This document shows positions 1-11,719 of a DNA stretch of 64,000 bases, in pieces; within the stretch, counting starts at the first letter, position 1; every line of letters begins with the position of its first letter. The translations under genes were made by a program, and so were the position numbers. This DNA comes from Leptodontidium sp. MPI-SDFR-AT-0119 (Eukaryota; Ascomycota; Leotiomycetes; Helotiales; Leptodontidiaceae), in the NCBI GenBank assembly GCA_020726505.1, contig JAHLEZ010000017.1, positions 1,302,001 through 1,366,000 on the forward strand. The letters are read 5' to 3'. The notes under the pieces were generated by a model. It did no database searches, was not told where the DNA came from, and saw only the letters and a program-made list of their open reading frames with translations.

Positions 1-1935
1 GTCCATAAATACTGGGAAAAGAAGGAAGGAAAGGGGAAGGAACCACAAAAGCTTACTCTGGAAGAATCGACAGACCTCATCATTTCTCTTCTGGAACACC
101 ACCCCGCAACTATCGTCGTCGACGCTCTGGATGAATGTGATTCGTCAAAAAGACAAGATCTCCTCTTGGCGCTGCAAACTATCATGAAGAAGTCGACGAG
201 CGCAGTCAAGATCTTTTTGGGCAGCAGAGATGACTATGGCATTGCATCTCAGTTGACCCAATGGTCAAATGTATCCATCGAACCAAGCGACAACAAAACA
301 GATATTGAGAACTTCGTGATCTTTCAAGTTGACAAGGCGATTGAAGAGAAAAGACTTCTCTGCGGCAACGTCTCCAAATCTTGAAGACTCATATTACTGA
401 GATGCTGATTGAGAAAGCTGATGGCATGTAAGTTTTCTTATGCATAAATCAACAACCTGTCACTAATATGCCTATTCGTAGGTTCCGACTAGTCAGTCTA
501 CATATCCAGGCTCTGTGTGACCCAGGTCTGGTCAGGACTGATGCTCAAGTCATGTGTGCGCTCCGTGCACTACCAACAGCATTGAATGAGGCATATGACA
601 TTGTCTTGGGACAAATTTCAGCACTTCAATACTCCGGACCGGACCTTGCATCAAAAGCTTTGATCTGGCTTTTGTCCGCTGTGCAACCTCTCAAGACAGC
701 CGATTTCATTGCGGCCATTGTATGGGAACCTCCAGAGTATTGCCCTCCCCTGTCTCAAGTAGACATACTGAGGAATTACTGTAATCTGGTGGTGCGTGAC
801 AAAGAACAAGACGTTCGATTTGCGCATTTATCTGCGCAAGACTATCTCGAAGGCAGAGATGAATTTACGTCATTCAAAAACCACTCTTACTCTCTGGACA
901 GGTGCCTCGATACAATCCAGTCTTCGCCACCTTCTGCATAGAATTGGCCCCTCACCCAAGCTTAAACCGCAAAGTTGTACAATATGCGTCTTTGTACTGG
1001 CCTTTTCACTACCAATACATTTCAAAAAGAATACTTGACCAAGATCTTCAAACAAGCTCACCCAGTTTCTATTTCACGGTGCTGAGCATTCTGACGGATT
1101 TGGGTTCCCTGCCGGGTCACCACTGCTTCTAACTTGGTTAAAAAATACAAAACCACATATGTGACACAAGAGATGCGAGACAGGTTCAAGAAAATCGGCA
1201 GTTCACCTGCAACACCACTATTTCTCGCTTGCTGCTTCGGATTCACGTCTGTCCTTCATCATTTGCATACGATGAAGAACATTGATTGGGATCAAGAAAA
1301 CCAATGTGGCAATACCAGCAGCCGGCTTGCACATTGCAGCAAGATTTAGAAACAAGTCTTGTGTAGAGATACTGCTACAGTGGGGTGCAGAAATTGATCA
1401 CAGGACTGGGGAGGATGAATGGTGTTTGCCCTGGACTGTCGAGAGTATCCCATCTGACGATCGCTCACCAATAAGACGATCTCACCTGACATCACATCAA
1501 AGATACGCCCCGGATAACCTTATACAGCCTGATTACCACAAAGACGAAATAGAGATTATCGCCGGCTGGACACCGCTGCATAAAGCAGCTTACTACGGAA
1601 AAGTCGACGTTTTTGAACTCCTCCTTAAAAAGGGCGCTGATATCAAGATTATGGATAATCGCGGAGCAACGGCACTCTACTGGGCAAGCACCATCGGCAA
1701 CGAAAAAGTTGTAGAATCGCTAGTAGAAAAGTCCAACGTGAATAGCCCAGAGTATATTGATTTGTGGAGCCCGCTACATAGGGCTGCTTACCGAGGACAT
1801 CTTGGGATTGTCAAGTTGCTTCTGAGTAATGGGGCGGGCTTTTATGCCGAGACTCACGATTATTGAATGGCTGCAGGGTATGTAGCACGCCAGAAGGGTC
1901 ATTGGGATGTTGCAGAGTTATTGCAAGCTTTTAGT
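1..1935 (+). pseudogene. NACHT-ankyrin (NLR-like) protein, 5'-truncated by window and degraded
   Basis: The reading frame is open from base 1. It carries a Walker-B-like IVVDALDEC at about 109-135, then the winged-helix/linker region typical of fungal NACHT-ankyrin STAND proteins, including FAHLSAQDYLEG at about 820-855. Ankyrin repeats follow at about 1330-1935 (GLHIAAR, TPLHKAAYYG, SPLHRAAYRG, then a final VARQKGHWDVAELL). A clean intron fits 429-480. The frame breaks at about 373, 935, 1068, 1140 and 1310, and an in-frame TGA lies at 1864-1866 where relatives usually have a coding residue. None of the breaks is cured by a plausible intron. The family mediates non-self recognition and cell death in fungi; this copy looks dead. 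The N-terminal effector domain, if any, is outside the window. Confidence 0.85.
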
Positions 1936-2720
1936 ACCGATCCTGTTATTGCTGCAAGCTGCAATTGTTTCATTGTTTTCGACGGGGATAGGACATTTGT
2001 AATGTTTAAGCGCGGACTTCCCGCGTCTTTGGTTCTCCGTTATTCAGAGGAAAATCCGCGTGTTCTACATAAACCGATTTTCCAAATTTCTGAGGTAGCA
2101 CCAGTAGCTACTTGTAGGACGAGGCATTCAGAGACAATAACACACTGCCTTCACTGCTATGGGTTTATACTATTTGCATATAAGTCGATTAATATTAAAT
2201 AAAACACCTCGAAAACTTGAGTTTTTGACCTCTGTTTTCTGAGAGGTTTCGTTTTACGCGAATCGGATTATTTATTTTATTGACTATCTTCCGCATTCGC
2301 GTCGCCCTGCTTAATATGTCTCGATCTACATGTCCGTACTTCAAAATGGACAAATCTTACCTTTGGCAGGCCCGTAACGCTCATAGTACTTCAACCGACA
2401 TAGTCGCAATTGTAGTATTTCGAATCTTTTAGTTAGGGTTTAGTATTGGCCATTGCGTTAGACGTTATGTTGCGTATTGCGTTGTGCGCTGCCGACGGGT
2501 TTGAGTCCAAGCGCTTTCCGTGCTGTAGACGTGGTCTGGCCCCATGCCTGACAAAATCCGACACCGCCCCGCCCCCAAAGTGTGTGTCCGGCGCGAATAC
2601 AGCGACTGGCGGCTTTTAGGTGTTTTTCATCCCAAGTCTAAGTTTTATTTGCTTGCGACATACAGTCTACCCCCCAGAGAAGCTATTAAAGAACGATACT
2701 AACGTCCCATAATCATTGCT
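1936..2720. other. Intergenic; no gene seen
   Basis: This is the gap between the ankyrin relic and the first HET gene. An open frame runs on to 2202 but has no recognisable sequence. The right-hand part should contain the HET gene promoter. I see no RNA gene or repeat. Confidence 0.5.
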
Positions 2721-4715
2721 ATGTCCACCCTAGCTTTCCGCCTCCGTGAGCCAGCTTACGCCCCCTTGAATACAGACGAGGGGGAGATTCGTCTGCTGAT
2801 CGTGGAACCAGCAAGAAGCCGCGATTATGCGATTATATGTCGCCTCAAAGTGAGTCTCGCGTGAGCATGCACTTTGTTAGATGCGATATTAATGGCTGTT
2901 AACATGAATTCACAAGATCTGCTCGCTGCTTTTGGCTAGGGCAAAGTTCATGGATGATTACGCGGCTCTTTCCTATACCTGGGGTACTATCCCAGCTGCA
3001 CCTTCTATCATTATAGACGGTGTTTCTGTTCCAGTCACGCCAAATCTGTTTGCCGCAATCAAACATCTGCGGAGTAAAGAATCTCCTCTGATTTTGTGGA
3101 TAGATGCACTTTGTATCAATCAGAGAGATGTGGCTGAGCGTAATTCCCAAGTCACCGTTATGCGTGCGATCTATGGACGAGCCTCAATGGTTCACGTCTG
3201 GTTGGGAGATAAGTTCGATGGCAGCACAACTGCAGCAAGTATCATAAAGATTCTTGGAGGTAATCGTGACATACACTTCAAGCGGCCACTAGAGGCTGGC
3301 CCAAATGCACACGGAAAGTGGATAGAAACAGAAGAGTACTGGGAACACATCGTTCAAATTTTCACGTTGCCATGGTAAGATTCATCTCTGTACTTTTCTC
3401 CAACTCTCAAACTAATTAAGATGGCGCTGACTTAGAGTACAGGTGGACAAGAGCTTGGACTGTTCAAGAGTATGTCCACGGACGCTATAAAGGACGTGTA
3501 CTATTCCATCTCGGCCCGTTTTCTTTCGAAACAGAACTGCTTAACGAATTCTTGAGAAACTGTGCTCACCACAATAATTCCTGCTGTGGCGACTCCATCC
3601 ATGAAACCAACCGCTATCGGTCGATACTTCTCGATAAGTGCTGGCCCAGCTTCCAGCTACTAGATCGGACTCCAGCCAGTGGTGATATTCTCCTTCAACT
3701 CGCGAGATTTCGCACTCGAGACGCAACAAATCCGCGAGATAAGCTTTATGGCATGCTTGGGTTATCAAATGATGGATTCTTCTGGCAAGGGGGCGCGCAG
3801 ATTGACTTTATTGATTACGATAAGTCGATTGAAACGGCGTATGAGAAATTTGCGACCCACGTCTCTGTTGGATCAAGGAATCTAGATATTCTCAGCCATC
3901 TATATGGAGAGCGAAAGCTCAGGCTTCCTTCTTGGGTGCCGGACTGGACGGCGACAATTTCCAACCATCCAGAGAGGTATGTTAACAGACTCAACAATCT
4001 TCACAGGTACAACGCTTCCACGGGGCTCGAACCTGACGGCATCGTTTTGATGGGTGCGGGGCGATATTACGCTAAAGGGTTTCTTTTCGACGTTATTGAT
4101 GAAGTACTCCCACCGCTTCTCAACACCCAGAGCTATGCAGATATCCGGGCAGCCGTAGGCCTCTACCCACCAGACATGAAAATCAGCACACGATACCCTC
4201 CTACAGAGCAAACTATGGAAACGGCTCTCTATCACACACTCGCAGGAGGCATCGAATTCGACATCGATGAGGAACACCATTTTTTCCCACGTCGCCTGCC
4301 GCCTTTCTCTGAGACAAGTCTCTCCAAATATGGCAAGTGGATCATGTATTTTGCCTCTAGTCCTCCAGATGATCTTGCCTTTTGGAATCGTGATGTCGAA
4401 TGCGTCTGGTCTGCTATCAGTTCCAATGTCTACGATCGGGCATTCATCAAAACGCGGAGTGGATGCATTGGGTTCGCGCCATTAGATAGCAAGAAAGGTG
4501 ATTCCATCGCTATTCTTGCGGGTGGCTCTGTGCCATATATCTTGGTCCCTAAAAAAGACTCTGATAGCGATGCCTTTGGAGATGGGTCTGGGACTGCATC
4601 GAAAAATGAATTTACTATCCGTGGAGACTGCTATATTCATGGGATCATGGATGGAGAGGTTGGAAACATGCTTGAAGAGGCTAAGGCACCACTACAGATG
4701 ATAGTTCTTGTTTAA
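2721..4715 (+). CDS. Heterokaryon incompatibility (HET) domain protein
   Basis: Joins as 2721..2849, 2917..3374, 3443..4715 with phases agreeing, giving about 619 aa. The ATG at 2721 is chosen because exon 1 reads straight into the HET domain. HET motifs are visible: YAALSYTWG (residues about 58-66), LILWIDALCINQ, then MRAIYGRASMVHVWLG, and WWTRAWTVQE across the second splice. The rest (about 210-619) is the variable C-terminal region with DPRDKLYGMLG-like and SWVPDWT motifs common in these proteins. The family triggers cell death on allorecognition in fungi; the partner is not predictable from sequence. The frame is intact, next to a dead NACHT-ankyrin gene and tail-to-tail with another HET gene. 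Confidence 0.9.
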
Positions 4716-5112
4716 CAAGAGGTCTTATATTTCAGCGGTAGTCAGACACAATTTTGTTTGTTTTTGTACCCAGGTCGGTTAGAAGGCCCGCCGCTTCTAC
4801 TGAGGCGCTGATCACCCCCGAATCATCTTCAGCTCACCCAGCTCTCCTGAGCGGCCTGACTAAGTTGAGCACTCCCTGAGTAACCCCTGAGTATTGCCCA
4901 CTACTTGCTTATGCACTTGATGTTTGGGTAGATTGCATATATTCTAGAGCTTCTCTCATGTCTTAAACTCAAAATTTCGAATTCACCTCATTCATGTTTT
5001 TTTTCCAACTCTCCAAAAACTCGGCTTCATTAATCACACCCTGGGTTGGAATTGACCGAAAAGGATCTTCGGCTCGAGTTCCTCTATTCGTAACGACCAA
5101 ATACCTCTTCAG
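4716..5112. other. Convergent intergenic gap
   Basis: This holds the 3' ends of two convergent HET genes. It contains a T-rich stretch near 4999 and nothing else recognisable. Confidence 0.5.
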
Positions 5113-7718
5113 CTAGATCAACACGAACTCCTGCATCCCTACTTCTTTCCTCTTGAAACCCTTCGCAATATCTGCTCCGGCGCTAGTTGGCTGTATATCA
5201 GGATACGTGCCCAAGCTGAGCACCAGGTCGGTTGACTGCAGCATACTAATAGTCCTGCCAAAATTCCCAGTACCCATCCTCCGATAAATCCTTTCGCCTT
5301 CTCTTACAAACCCATTCGGGCCGCCATAACGTCGTCCTTCAACTTCCATAAGGACAAGACACTTGCCAGATATAGACTGATCGAAGCTCACGTACATCGG
5401 CATCCAGACTAAGCTGCGCGCTCGTCCTGTTCTGACGATATCGAATCCTTCTACTGTGTCTGAGCAGAACCAAAATTCCTCTCCCGTCGCATCATCAGCA
5501 AGACTGTTGCTTCTACCACTCCTCTTTCCAGAACGGACTGGGTACAAAATCCCGCGAAGTCGGACCCACCCCGCCCTGATGGACCCAAATTTGTAGTCTG
5601 TGGCGAGTTCGACATCTGCTCCTAAAACATTTGCAAGTGCGATTTCATACGAGGGATTTGCGAGAAAGGATCGCGGCTGCACCGGAGCCTCGACAGAAGC
5701 CCAACTCCAACTCGGCGCCGAGTATTCCTCCTCGCCAGACCATTTACGCGGGGGTGTAGTCGACCCTACGATGGTGATCCAGGCCAATTGCGAAAGGAGG
5801 TTGAGATCCCAGAAGCCTGCGAGGTAGCGTATATTTGCCGTCTGCATAATCTGCGTGCTTGCCAGCTGTCTGGCTACCGAGGATATTGCGATGAGTTTGT
5901 CCGAGTGCTTGGTGATTTTACATTCCGTATAGTTCGTGACTGTTGATTTCCAGCAGTAATCGAATGTTTCGATCAAGCTTCGTGCCTGCGCCTCGGTTGC
6001 ACCGCCTTGGTTCATGGCGTACATTGTGTCAGAGATCCTGTGCAAAGTTCTTCGTAAGCCTTCGGGGCTTAATCCTCCCCATCCGGGTCGCTCGCACAAA
6101 CTATGCTCGTCACACGTCCCTAAGCGGGGGAATCAGTCATTACCCAACTTGTATGTTACGGGGGGGGGGGGGGGGGATGGGGTATCCGGGAATAGCAAAA
6201 ACACACTCCTAATACTTACAGTATACTGCAGCATTTGCGAATGCGAGAGTACGTGGTGCGAGACTACGCTCTTGATAGACCCAGGCACGAGTGAAAAGTG
6301 GAGTGTTCGAGGCAGTACTACCCTGGATGTCTTTCTGAAAGTCCCAAAGTAGACGTACCTGGCCCTTCAACAAGATGCATTGTTTCCTCTGTTGGTTCCA
6401 CTCAACCTCATTTCGGGCCAGTATGCGTGCAAGGGAGCACCGGAATCCGAACACAATTCGAGTGTCACGGGAGAAGATAAAACCGTTGTAATCAGATGTC
6501 GACGCGAGAGCGGCGATGTTGATGAAAGCAAATCTGTATATGTCTCCCATGACCGCACTTTGCGTCTCCCAGTCCTCCTTGCTGTCTTGCATGATGCAGA
6601 GACTGTCGATCCAGATGGATTCGAGGTCGAGCCAAGCGCAAATGGTGATTGCATGGCGGAATGCCAATGGGAGATCATTGACTGGGAGAGTATCTGTCCA
6701 CTTAGGGAGAGTGTCTTTTGTGAGAACACTGCCTGCTCGACCGCCTAACGGTGCCGAAGGATCTGGTGGAGGTCCCCAGCAATGAGAAAAGGACAGGAAG
6801 GAAAGCTGTCCCGAGATAGGGGTAGGAAAGTGAGCAGGATTGGATTTCAGCACAAGTCGAGCAGTAAGTGCTCCACTTACCTTACGCCTGACTTGTATAA
6901 GACGGTCCGGAAACCATGGATCTGGTTGACCTCCTCCTTCATCATCGAATATCTTGCCACATTTGGTGTGACTTTCGACACATGTCTTTGCCCAACTTTT
7001 CACGAAAGAGAGAGTCCCCGTACTAAGTGTTGAAGAAAATTCGAGAAGTCCCTTCCCAAAATCGGGAGCTTTTTCGCCGTCCAATCCGCCATATAGAGGT
7101 ATATCGATGTCGGGATCATGTGCCTGTCCTGGTTTTGGTGGGAAAAGATTTCGATCAGGGTGCACCGTGAAACCGCCTGCCTTGAGATCAGATCTTGATT
7201 TCGATCATGTAACGTCGATACAAACCAATTCCCCATCCATATCCCCCTTTATGTGTGACAGAAAATTTCACATGCAAACGATCCTGATTGGCCTCATAGT
7301 TCGGGACGGACACTTCCCACGTCAGACTCCAGTCCGTAGAAGGCGAGTTCCGCCAAGCATCCTCGAAAGAGACGTGGGCCTGCATCGCTTTGAACAATAT
7401 AAACACCTTGATACAAATCAAGCATTCAGTTGTATTCTTTCGAGCGACGGAGTGGTCCATCTGAACGGCATGGGACAGATCTCGAATCGCCGAGGAGTGG
7501 GTGATCACAAGTGGCTGGTAGTCGTTACCATCACCGAATAGATATACGAAGTGTGATAGAAGAGTTAGACATCTTGTACACATCGACCCGGTGCCTTGAG
7601 GCGGCGGCGGGAATGCGATGGTTGGGTACAGCAGAACAGCGGCTTTAGCAGCTGTTTGCTTTTCCGAATCCTTAACATCGAGCTTCACAAGTGCTTTGTC
7701 GAGAAGACGAGATAACAT
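5113..7718 (-). CDS. HET-domain protein, large
   Basis: Three exons on the minus strand, 7718..7272, 7180..6220 and 6119..5113, give about 804 aa with consistent phases. The first splice (7271..7181) is inferred from phase because the two frames otherwise end at stops; the second, GTAAGT to TTAG, is clear. The N-terminus has CTRCLTLL and ECLICI, a Cys-rich lead-in common in long HET proteins. The HET core follows: FLSFSHCWG, ESIWIDSLCIMQDS, MGDIYRFAFINIAA, and FTRAWVYQERSLAPRTL. Further on, AGFWDLNLLSQLAW and YSAPSWSWAS are the usual downstream signatures. Likely role: allorecognition or programmed cell death. Intron 2 contains a run of 17 G on the plus strand. Confidence 0.88.
6160..6176. 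repeat. G17 homopolymer inside a HET intron
   Basis: Seventeen consecutive G (plus strand) lie inside the second intron of the minus-strand HET gene, so C17 in its pre-mRNA upstream of the acceptor. It acts as a long C-rich pyrimidine tract. Confidence 0.9.
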
Positions 7719-8393
7719 GGTCCATGAGCTGTTAGACGACAAGTACTTTATCAAGTGCTACAGATCGACACCTGAAAGTAGCACAAGAAATGTCGATATG
7801 TAGTTCAGCCCCACTTCGAAGTATCGGATGATAATGATAAATAAACACCAGTCGGTGGTACGGTAACTATCAGAAGAGTGCTTTTGGCTCTTAGGGAAGT
7901 ACAGCGGTGGAGGATGCAATTCCAAGCCAGATCGCTGGAATGTTGAATCCTCCAACAGAAGCTGAAAGCTGTCAGTCACGTGGCATACAGCCTTCCAAAG
8001 TTCGGCTGAAAGTCAAGCCGAAGCCGAGTTTGTAAGCGACCGCGTACAGGAGCAGAGGAGCAAGTACAGGAGATCGCAAGAGGAGTGAAAGCCGGACTGA
8101 AAAGACGGAAGTTTGAACATAACACAGCACATTTGGAACTCAAGGATTGTATAAATTATTGCATTACTCTATTCCTAGTTTTTTGAATTGAATGCCGCAC
8201 CATGCAAATGCAAATGTCCTTAGCGTGAGAGAGACGGACAACGAAAAGGAAACACCACCCAACGCCGCCCAACGCCAGGTATTTCCATGCATTTATGACC
8301 GAAAGAGAAGAAAAAAAGGCAAGATAGAAAGGAACCAAGCAAACAAGAAAAATGGAGGCGCGACTAATCCAACACCATGTCCTCCTCACCCAC
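7719..8393. other. Intergenic; HET promoter side
   Basis: This is upstream of the minus-strand HET gene and downstream of the RCC1 gene. No gene or RNA is recognised. The 3' trailer of RCC1 probably occupies the right part. Confidence 0.45.
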
Positions 8394-8454
8394 CCAAATG
8401 CCTTCATCCGCAGGCCCATGAATACCACCCAGAATACCAAATTATCCACCTAAT
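8394..8454 (-). repeat. Decayed tandem copy of the RCC1 gene's last 20 codons
   Basis: Read on the minus strand this segment matches the last 60 nt of the RCC1 CDS (8461-8520) at roughly 50 of 60 positions with one extra base. Conceptually it still encodes a relic of the GILGGIHGPADEG type, with a TAA replacing the Gln codon, and TGG where the real gene has its TAG stop. It lies immediately beyond the real stop codon in the 3' trailer. Confidence 0.85.
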
Positions 8455-8460
8455 CCCCAT

Positions 8461-10677
8461 CTAGTTGCCTTCAACCGCAGGCTCATGAATACCGCCCAAA
8501 ACACCAAACTGTCCACCAATACCACCGCAAACAATCTTCTTTCCCCGAACAGCAGTGTTGTCAACCCATGTGGCCTCTGTGACATCAGTCGCAGTTCCCT
8601 GGCCAGTCTGGTAGTTGCTGCTGAATCCCCAAGTGTAAGCCTTGCCCTCCTTGTCAATGGCCAAGCAGGTATCAGGACCAGTAGCAACGTAGACACCCTC
8701 AATGTCAGGGACGACGTTTGGCTTGACCAAGAATCTGGGCTTGCCATGCTCATCCAAGTACAAGTGTTCCTTGGGCATATCTTCAATTTCCACACCACCT
8801 TGGTCACCATCGATACGTCCCCAGACCAAAACTTGACCAGTGGTAGTGCAAGCCAGAGTGTGATGAGCTCCGCCTGCGATTTGCTTGATATCATACTCAG
8901 TAAGAGACTTGACCAAGGTTGGTGTAGCGATGGCGTTCTCAACAGTCTCCTCATCCTTTGGCACGCCCGTCTGGCCGAATGAGTTCAATCCCCATGAGTA
9001 AACAGCTCCCTTGGCATCGACTGCGAAACTGTGGTAATCACCACAACCGATGTGGACAATCTTCTTGCGTTGAAGGCCAAACTCTCGTGGAATAAGAGCG
9101 CCTACAGCAGTACGTGAAACGACGCGACGAGCCAATTGACTCTGCTCACCAGCACCCCATGTGAAAACCTTGCCCTTCTTGTTAAGAGCTAGAACGTGGT
9201 TGGTGCCAACGGCAATATGTGTGATCTCCTTGAGTTCGGGGACGAGGATAGGGGTGGCTTGAGTGTGGACACCATCGCGGAAACCAATGATACCGTCATT
9301 TCCCTGCGATTGTTAGCAGATGAAGGGAATGAAGAGGGAGTTGAACTTACTCGGAAGGTGCCCCAGCCATAAACCAAACCGGTGTTGGTGAGAGCAAATG
9401 TGGTAGAATCACCTGCATGAACAGAGACAAAGACTGTACCTTCGGGGAAGTGAGAAGGGTCGACTTGTCTTGGTTCAGCTTCGGATGGGTTCAATCCAGA
9501 ATCATCGTCATCAGAATCCGAGTCGGAATCGGAGTCGTCATTTCCTCCAACTGGCAGATCAACCATCTTGCCTTCGTTGGGAGTAGGACGACCTAGAGCA
9601 CCCTGATCATTGACACCCCAAGTCAAGATCTTGTTGTCGCGTGTGAGAGCAACGCTGTGCATTCCACCAACGGACATGTGCACGACACCAACATCCTTCG
9701 CAGATAGGAGTGGATTGAGACGAGGACGGGTAACATCAATGACCTTCTTGCCATCTGCACCCTTTCTCGCGCCGAGTCCAAGTTCACCAGAACCACCTTC
9801 GCCAAAGACAAAGACATCGAGAATTGTTGTGGGGACGGTGTTGATGATGGGGAGAGCTTTGACAGGCTTGGGGGGCTTTGGGGCAGCGACTTTCTTTGGC
9901 TTTGGAGCAGCTTTGGCCTTGGGTGCGGGTTTCTGTATCGATTAGTAATTGTATAGCAGATGAGGCGGGGGAACTTACGGCATCTTCATCATCGGTTTGT
10001 TCGGCCTTTTTGGCTGCAGCTTCCTTTGGAGCAGCCTTCTTCGCAGGAGCCTTAGGCTTTGGTGCGGCCTTCTGTGGATCGATCAGTAAAAATTCGTCGA
10101 CGCGCAAAAGTGAGCTCACCTTCACGGCAGCCTTGGGAGCAGCCTTTGTGGTTTTTGTCTTCTTCGCAGGAGGTTCGTCTCCACTCTCTTCTGCCTTTGG
10201 TTCTCTTTTCTTCACTGTAGCCTTCTCGGGAGCAGCGGCTTTGGTAGTCTTTGCGGGAGCCTTGGCCTTTGAAGCCGAACTCTTGACGGAGGAGACCTTC
10301 GATGAAGCCTTCGCGACTGGAGCTTTTGTCATCTTGGCCTTTGTGGCTGGAGCTTTCTTAGGAGCAGCCTTTTTCGTAGCCTCGGGTTCGACGGGAGGAG
10401 TGACTTTGGTCTTCTTGGCCTTGGGCGCGGGAGTCTGGTCCTCGACCTCGGATGCCTTTCGCTTTGTCGCCTTGACGGTTGTTGTTGTTTTTGTGATTGT
10501 AGTCGAGACGACGGAGGCACTGCTCTTGCTTGCAGCTCGAGCTGGCTTTGCAGATGCAGCGGCAGCGGCAGCAGACTTGGGCGCGGCCTTTGTCTTCGGG
10601 GCTAGCATTGTATTTGGGGCCTCCTTTGCTGCCTTTTCAGGCTTTGCAGCGGCGTCGGTGGCCTTCTTTGGAGGCAT
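8461..10677 (-). CDS. pim1: RCC1/Pim1-type Ran guanine nucleotide exchange factor
   Basis: Exons 10677..10120, 10071..9979, 9932..9351 and 9303..8461 give about 691 aa. The first three introns are 46-48 nt, and the last has a TGCTAAC branch site. The first 270 or so residues are Lys/Ala/Pro-rich, histone-H1-like, with KRK and KKTK clusters fitting nuclear import and chromatin binding. The rest is a seven-bladed RCC1 propeller: FGEGGSGELGLG, ILTWGVNDQGALG, VYGWGTFR, VFTWGAGEQSQL, VYSWGLNSFGQTG, VLVWGRIDG and AYTWGFSSNYQTG are the blade signatures. An Asp/Ser run (DDSDSDSDSDDDD) sits in a loop. The known family role is to load Ran with GTP on chromatin, driving nuclear transport. It is usually a single-copy essential gene. 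Confidence 0.93.
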
Positions 10678-11719
10678 GGTGATGATTCTCGCGCGTGGCG
10701 GATCAAATGGAATGGGAGGTGTTGATGGGAATGGAGATGGAGATGGGTTGATGGAGCGTGGGACAGGTACCTGATCGATCGCCCGATCAACAGAAGTATC
10801 GAGACAAGAAGTTGATGGGATCCAATGTATGGAACAGACAGTCAGACAGATAGATCGATGCGCGAGGCAGCTCGAGGCACTGGAATTGTATCAATTCGTG
10901 GTGTTGTGTTGTGTCGAGATGTTGTTGAAGGAAGAAGAAGAAGAAGAAAGGGAAGAAGGGCGACGACAGAGAGGCGATCTGGAGAATAATTTGTGTCGCG
11001 ATCGCGTCGACTCACATCCCTGTTCACAATACCAGAGGGGACCCACTTAGGCTGCTGAGCTAACCGAGGAGGGATCAGCGTGCACGTGCTTTTCGGGCCG
11101 GGGTCGGAAGAGCCGCAAGTGAAAGGGGAATGGGGCATTATGATTGGAGGTGAGGGCCTGCCCCTGGCTGGCTAGGTTGGGTAAGAGAGAGGCGAGATGG
11201 CTTCAAAACACGGTCAATGTCAACATCAACACCATCAACGCCATCATGAACACTACTACCCGACAAAGGAAATATGATAGTAAATCGAACAAGATCAGGG
11301 CAAAGAAATGGGCAAGTGAGACACAACAGGACTAGAATTTACAGTCCCTTGACGGAATTGATGGGCATGACTGGTCCAGTCTTCCAGGTACGAATGACTG
11401 AGCATAAGCTTGATACGGTAGGTCAGTATCATCTTGAGTCCGCATCAGAATTGGAAGGGAAAAAGACTACCATTAAGTACTAATCGAGATATTAAATACT
11501 CCATTTGCTTTCCCACCCAAGAACCAAGAGGCGATAACAGGCGAGGAAGCCAACATTCAAAGAACCCCAACCAACGCCATACTCTTTCTTCACTACCGAC
11601 AAGAGAACAAAGCAAAACAACATCACCCCAATAAACCTCAACTCGACCCATCCCTTGAACTATCCAGATAAATAAGAGGGTTCGAAATCTCCAATGCCGA
11701 CTTGATAATAAAAACCGAA
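10678..11719. other. Intergenic, RCC1 promoter
   Basis: The part nearest 10680 is the promoter/leader of RCC1, with GATC-palindrome sequence (about 10770-10795) and a (GAA)n stretch near 10930-10950. The part nearest 11700 is the trailer of the next minus-strand gene. No gene is seen. Confidence 0.45.

Noticed and set aside
9878..10774. 298-codon plus-strand open frame
   Set aside because: It is the antisense of the Lys/Ala-rich RCC1 N-terminus; the low-complexity codons keep the opposite frame open.
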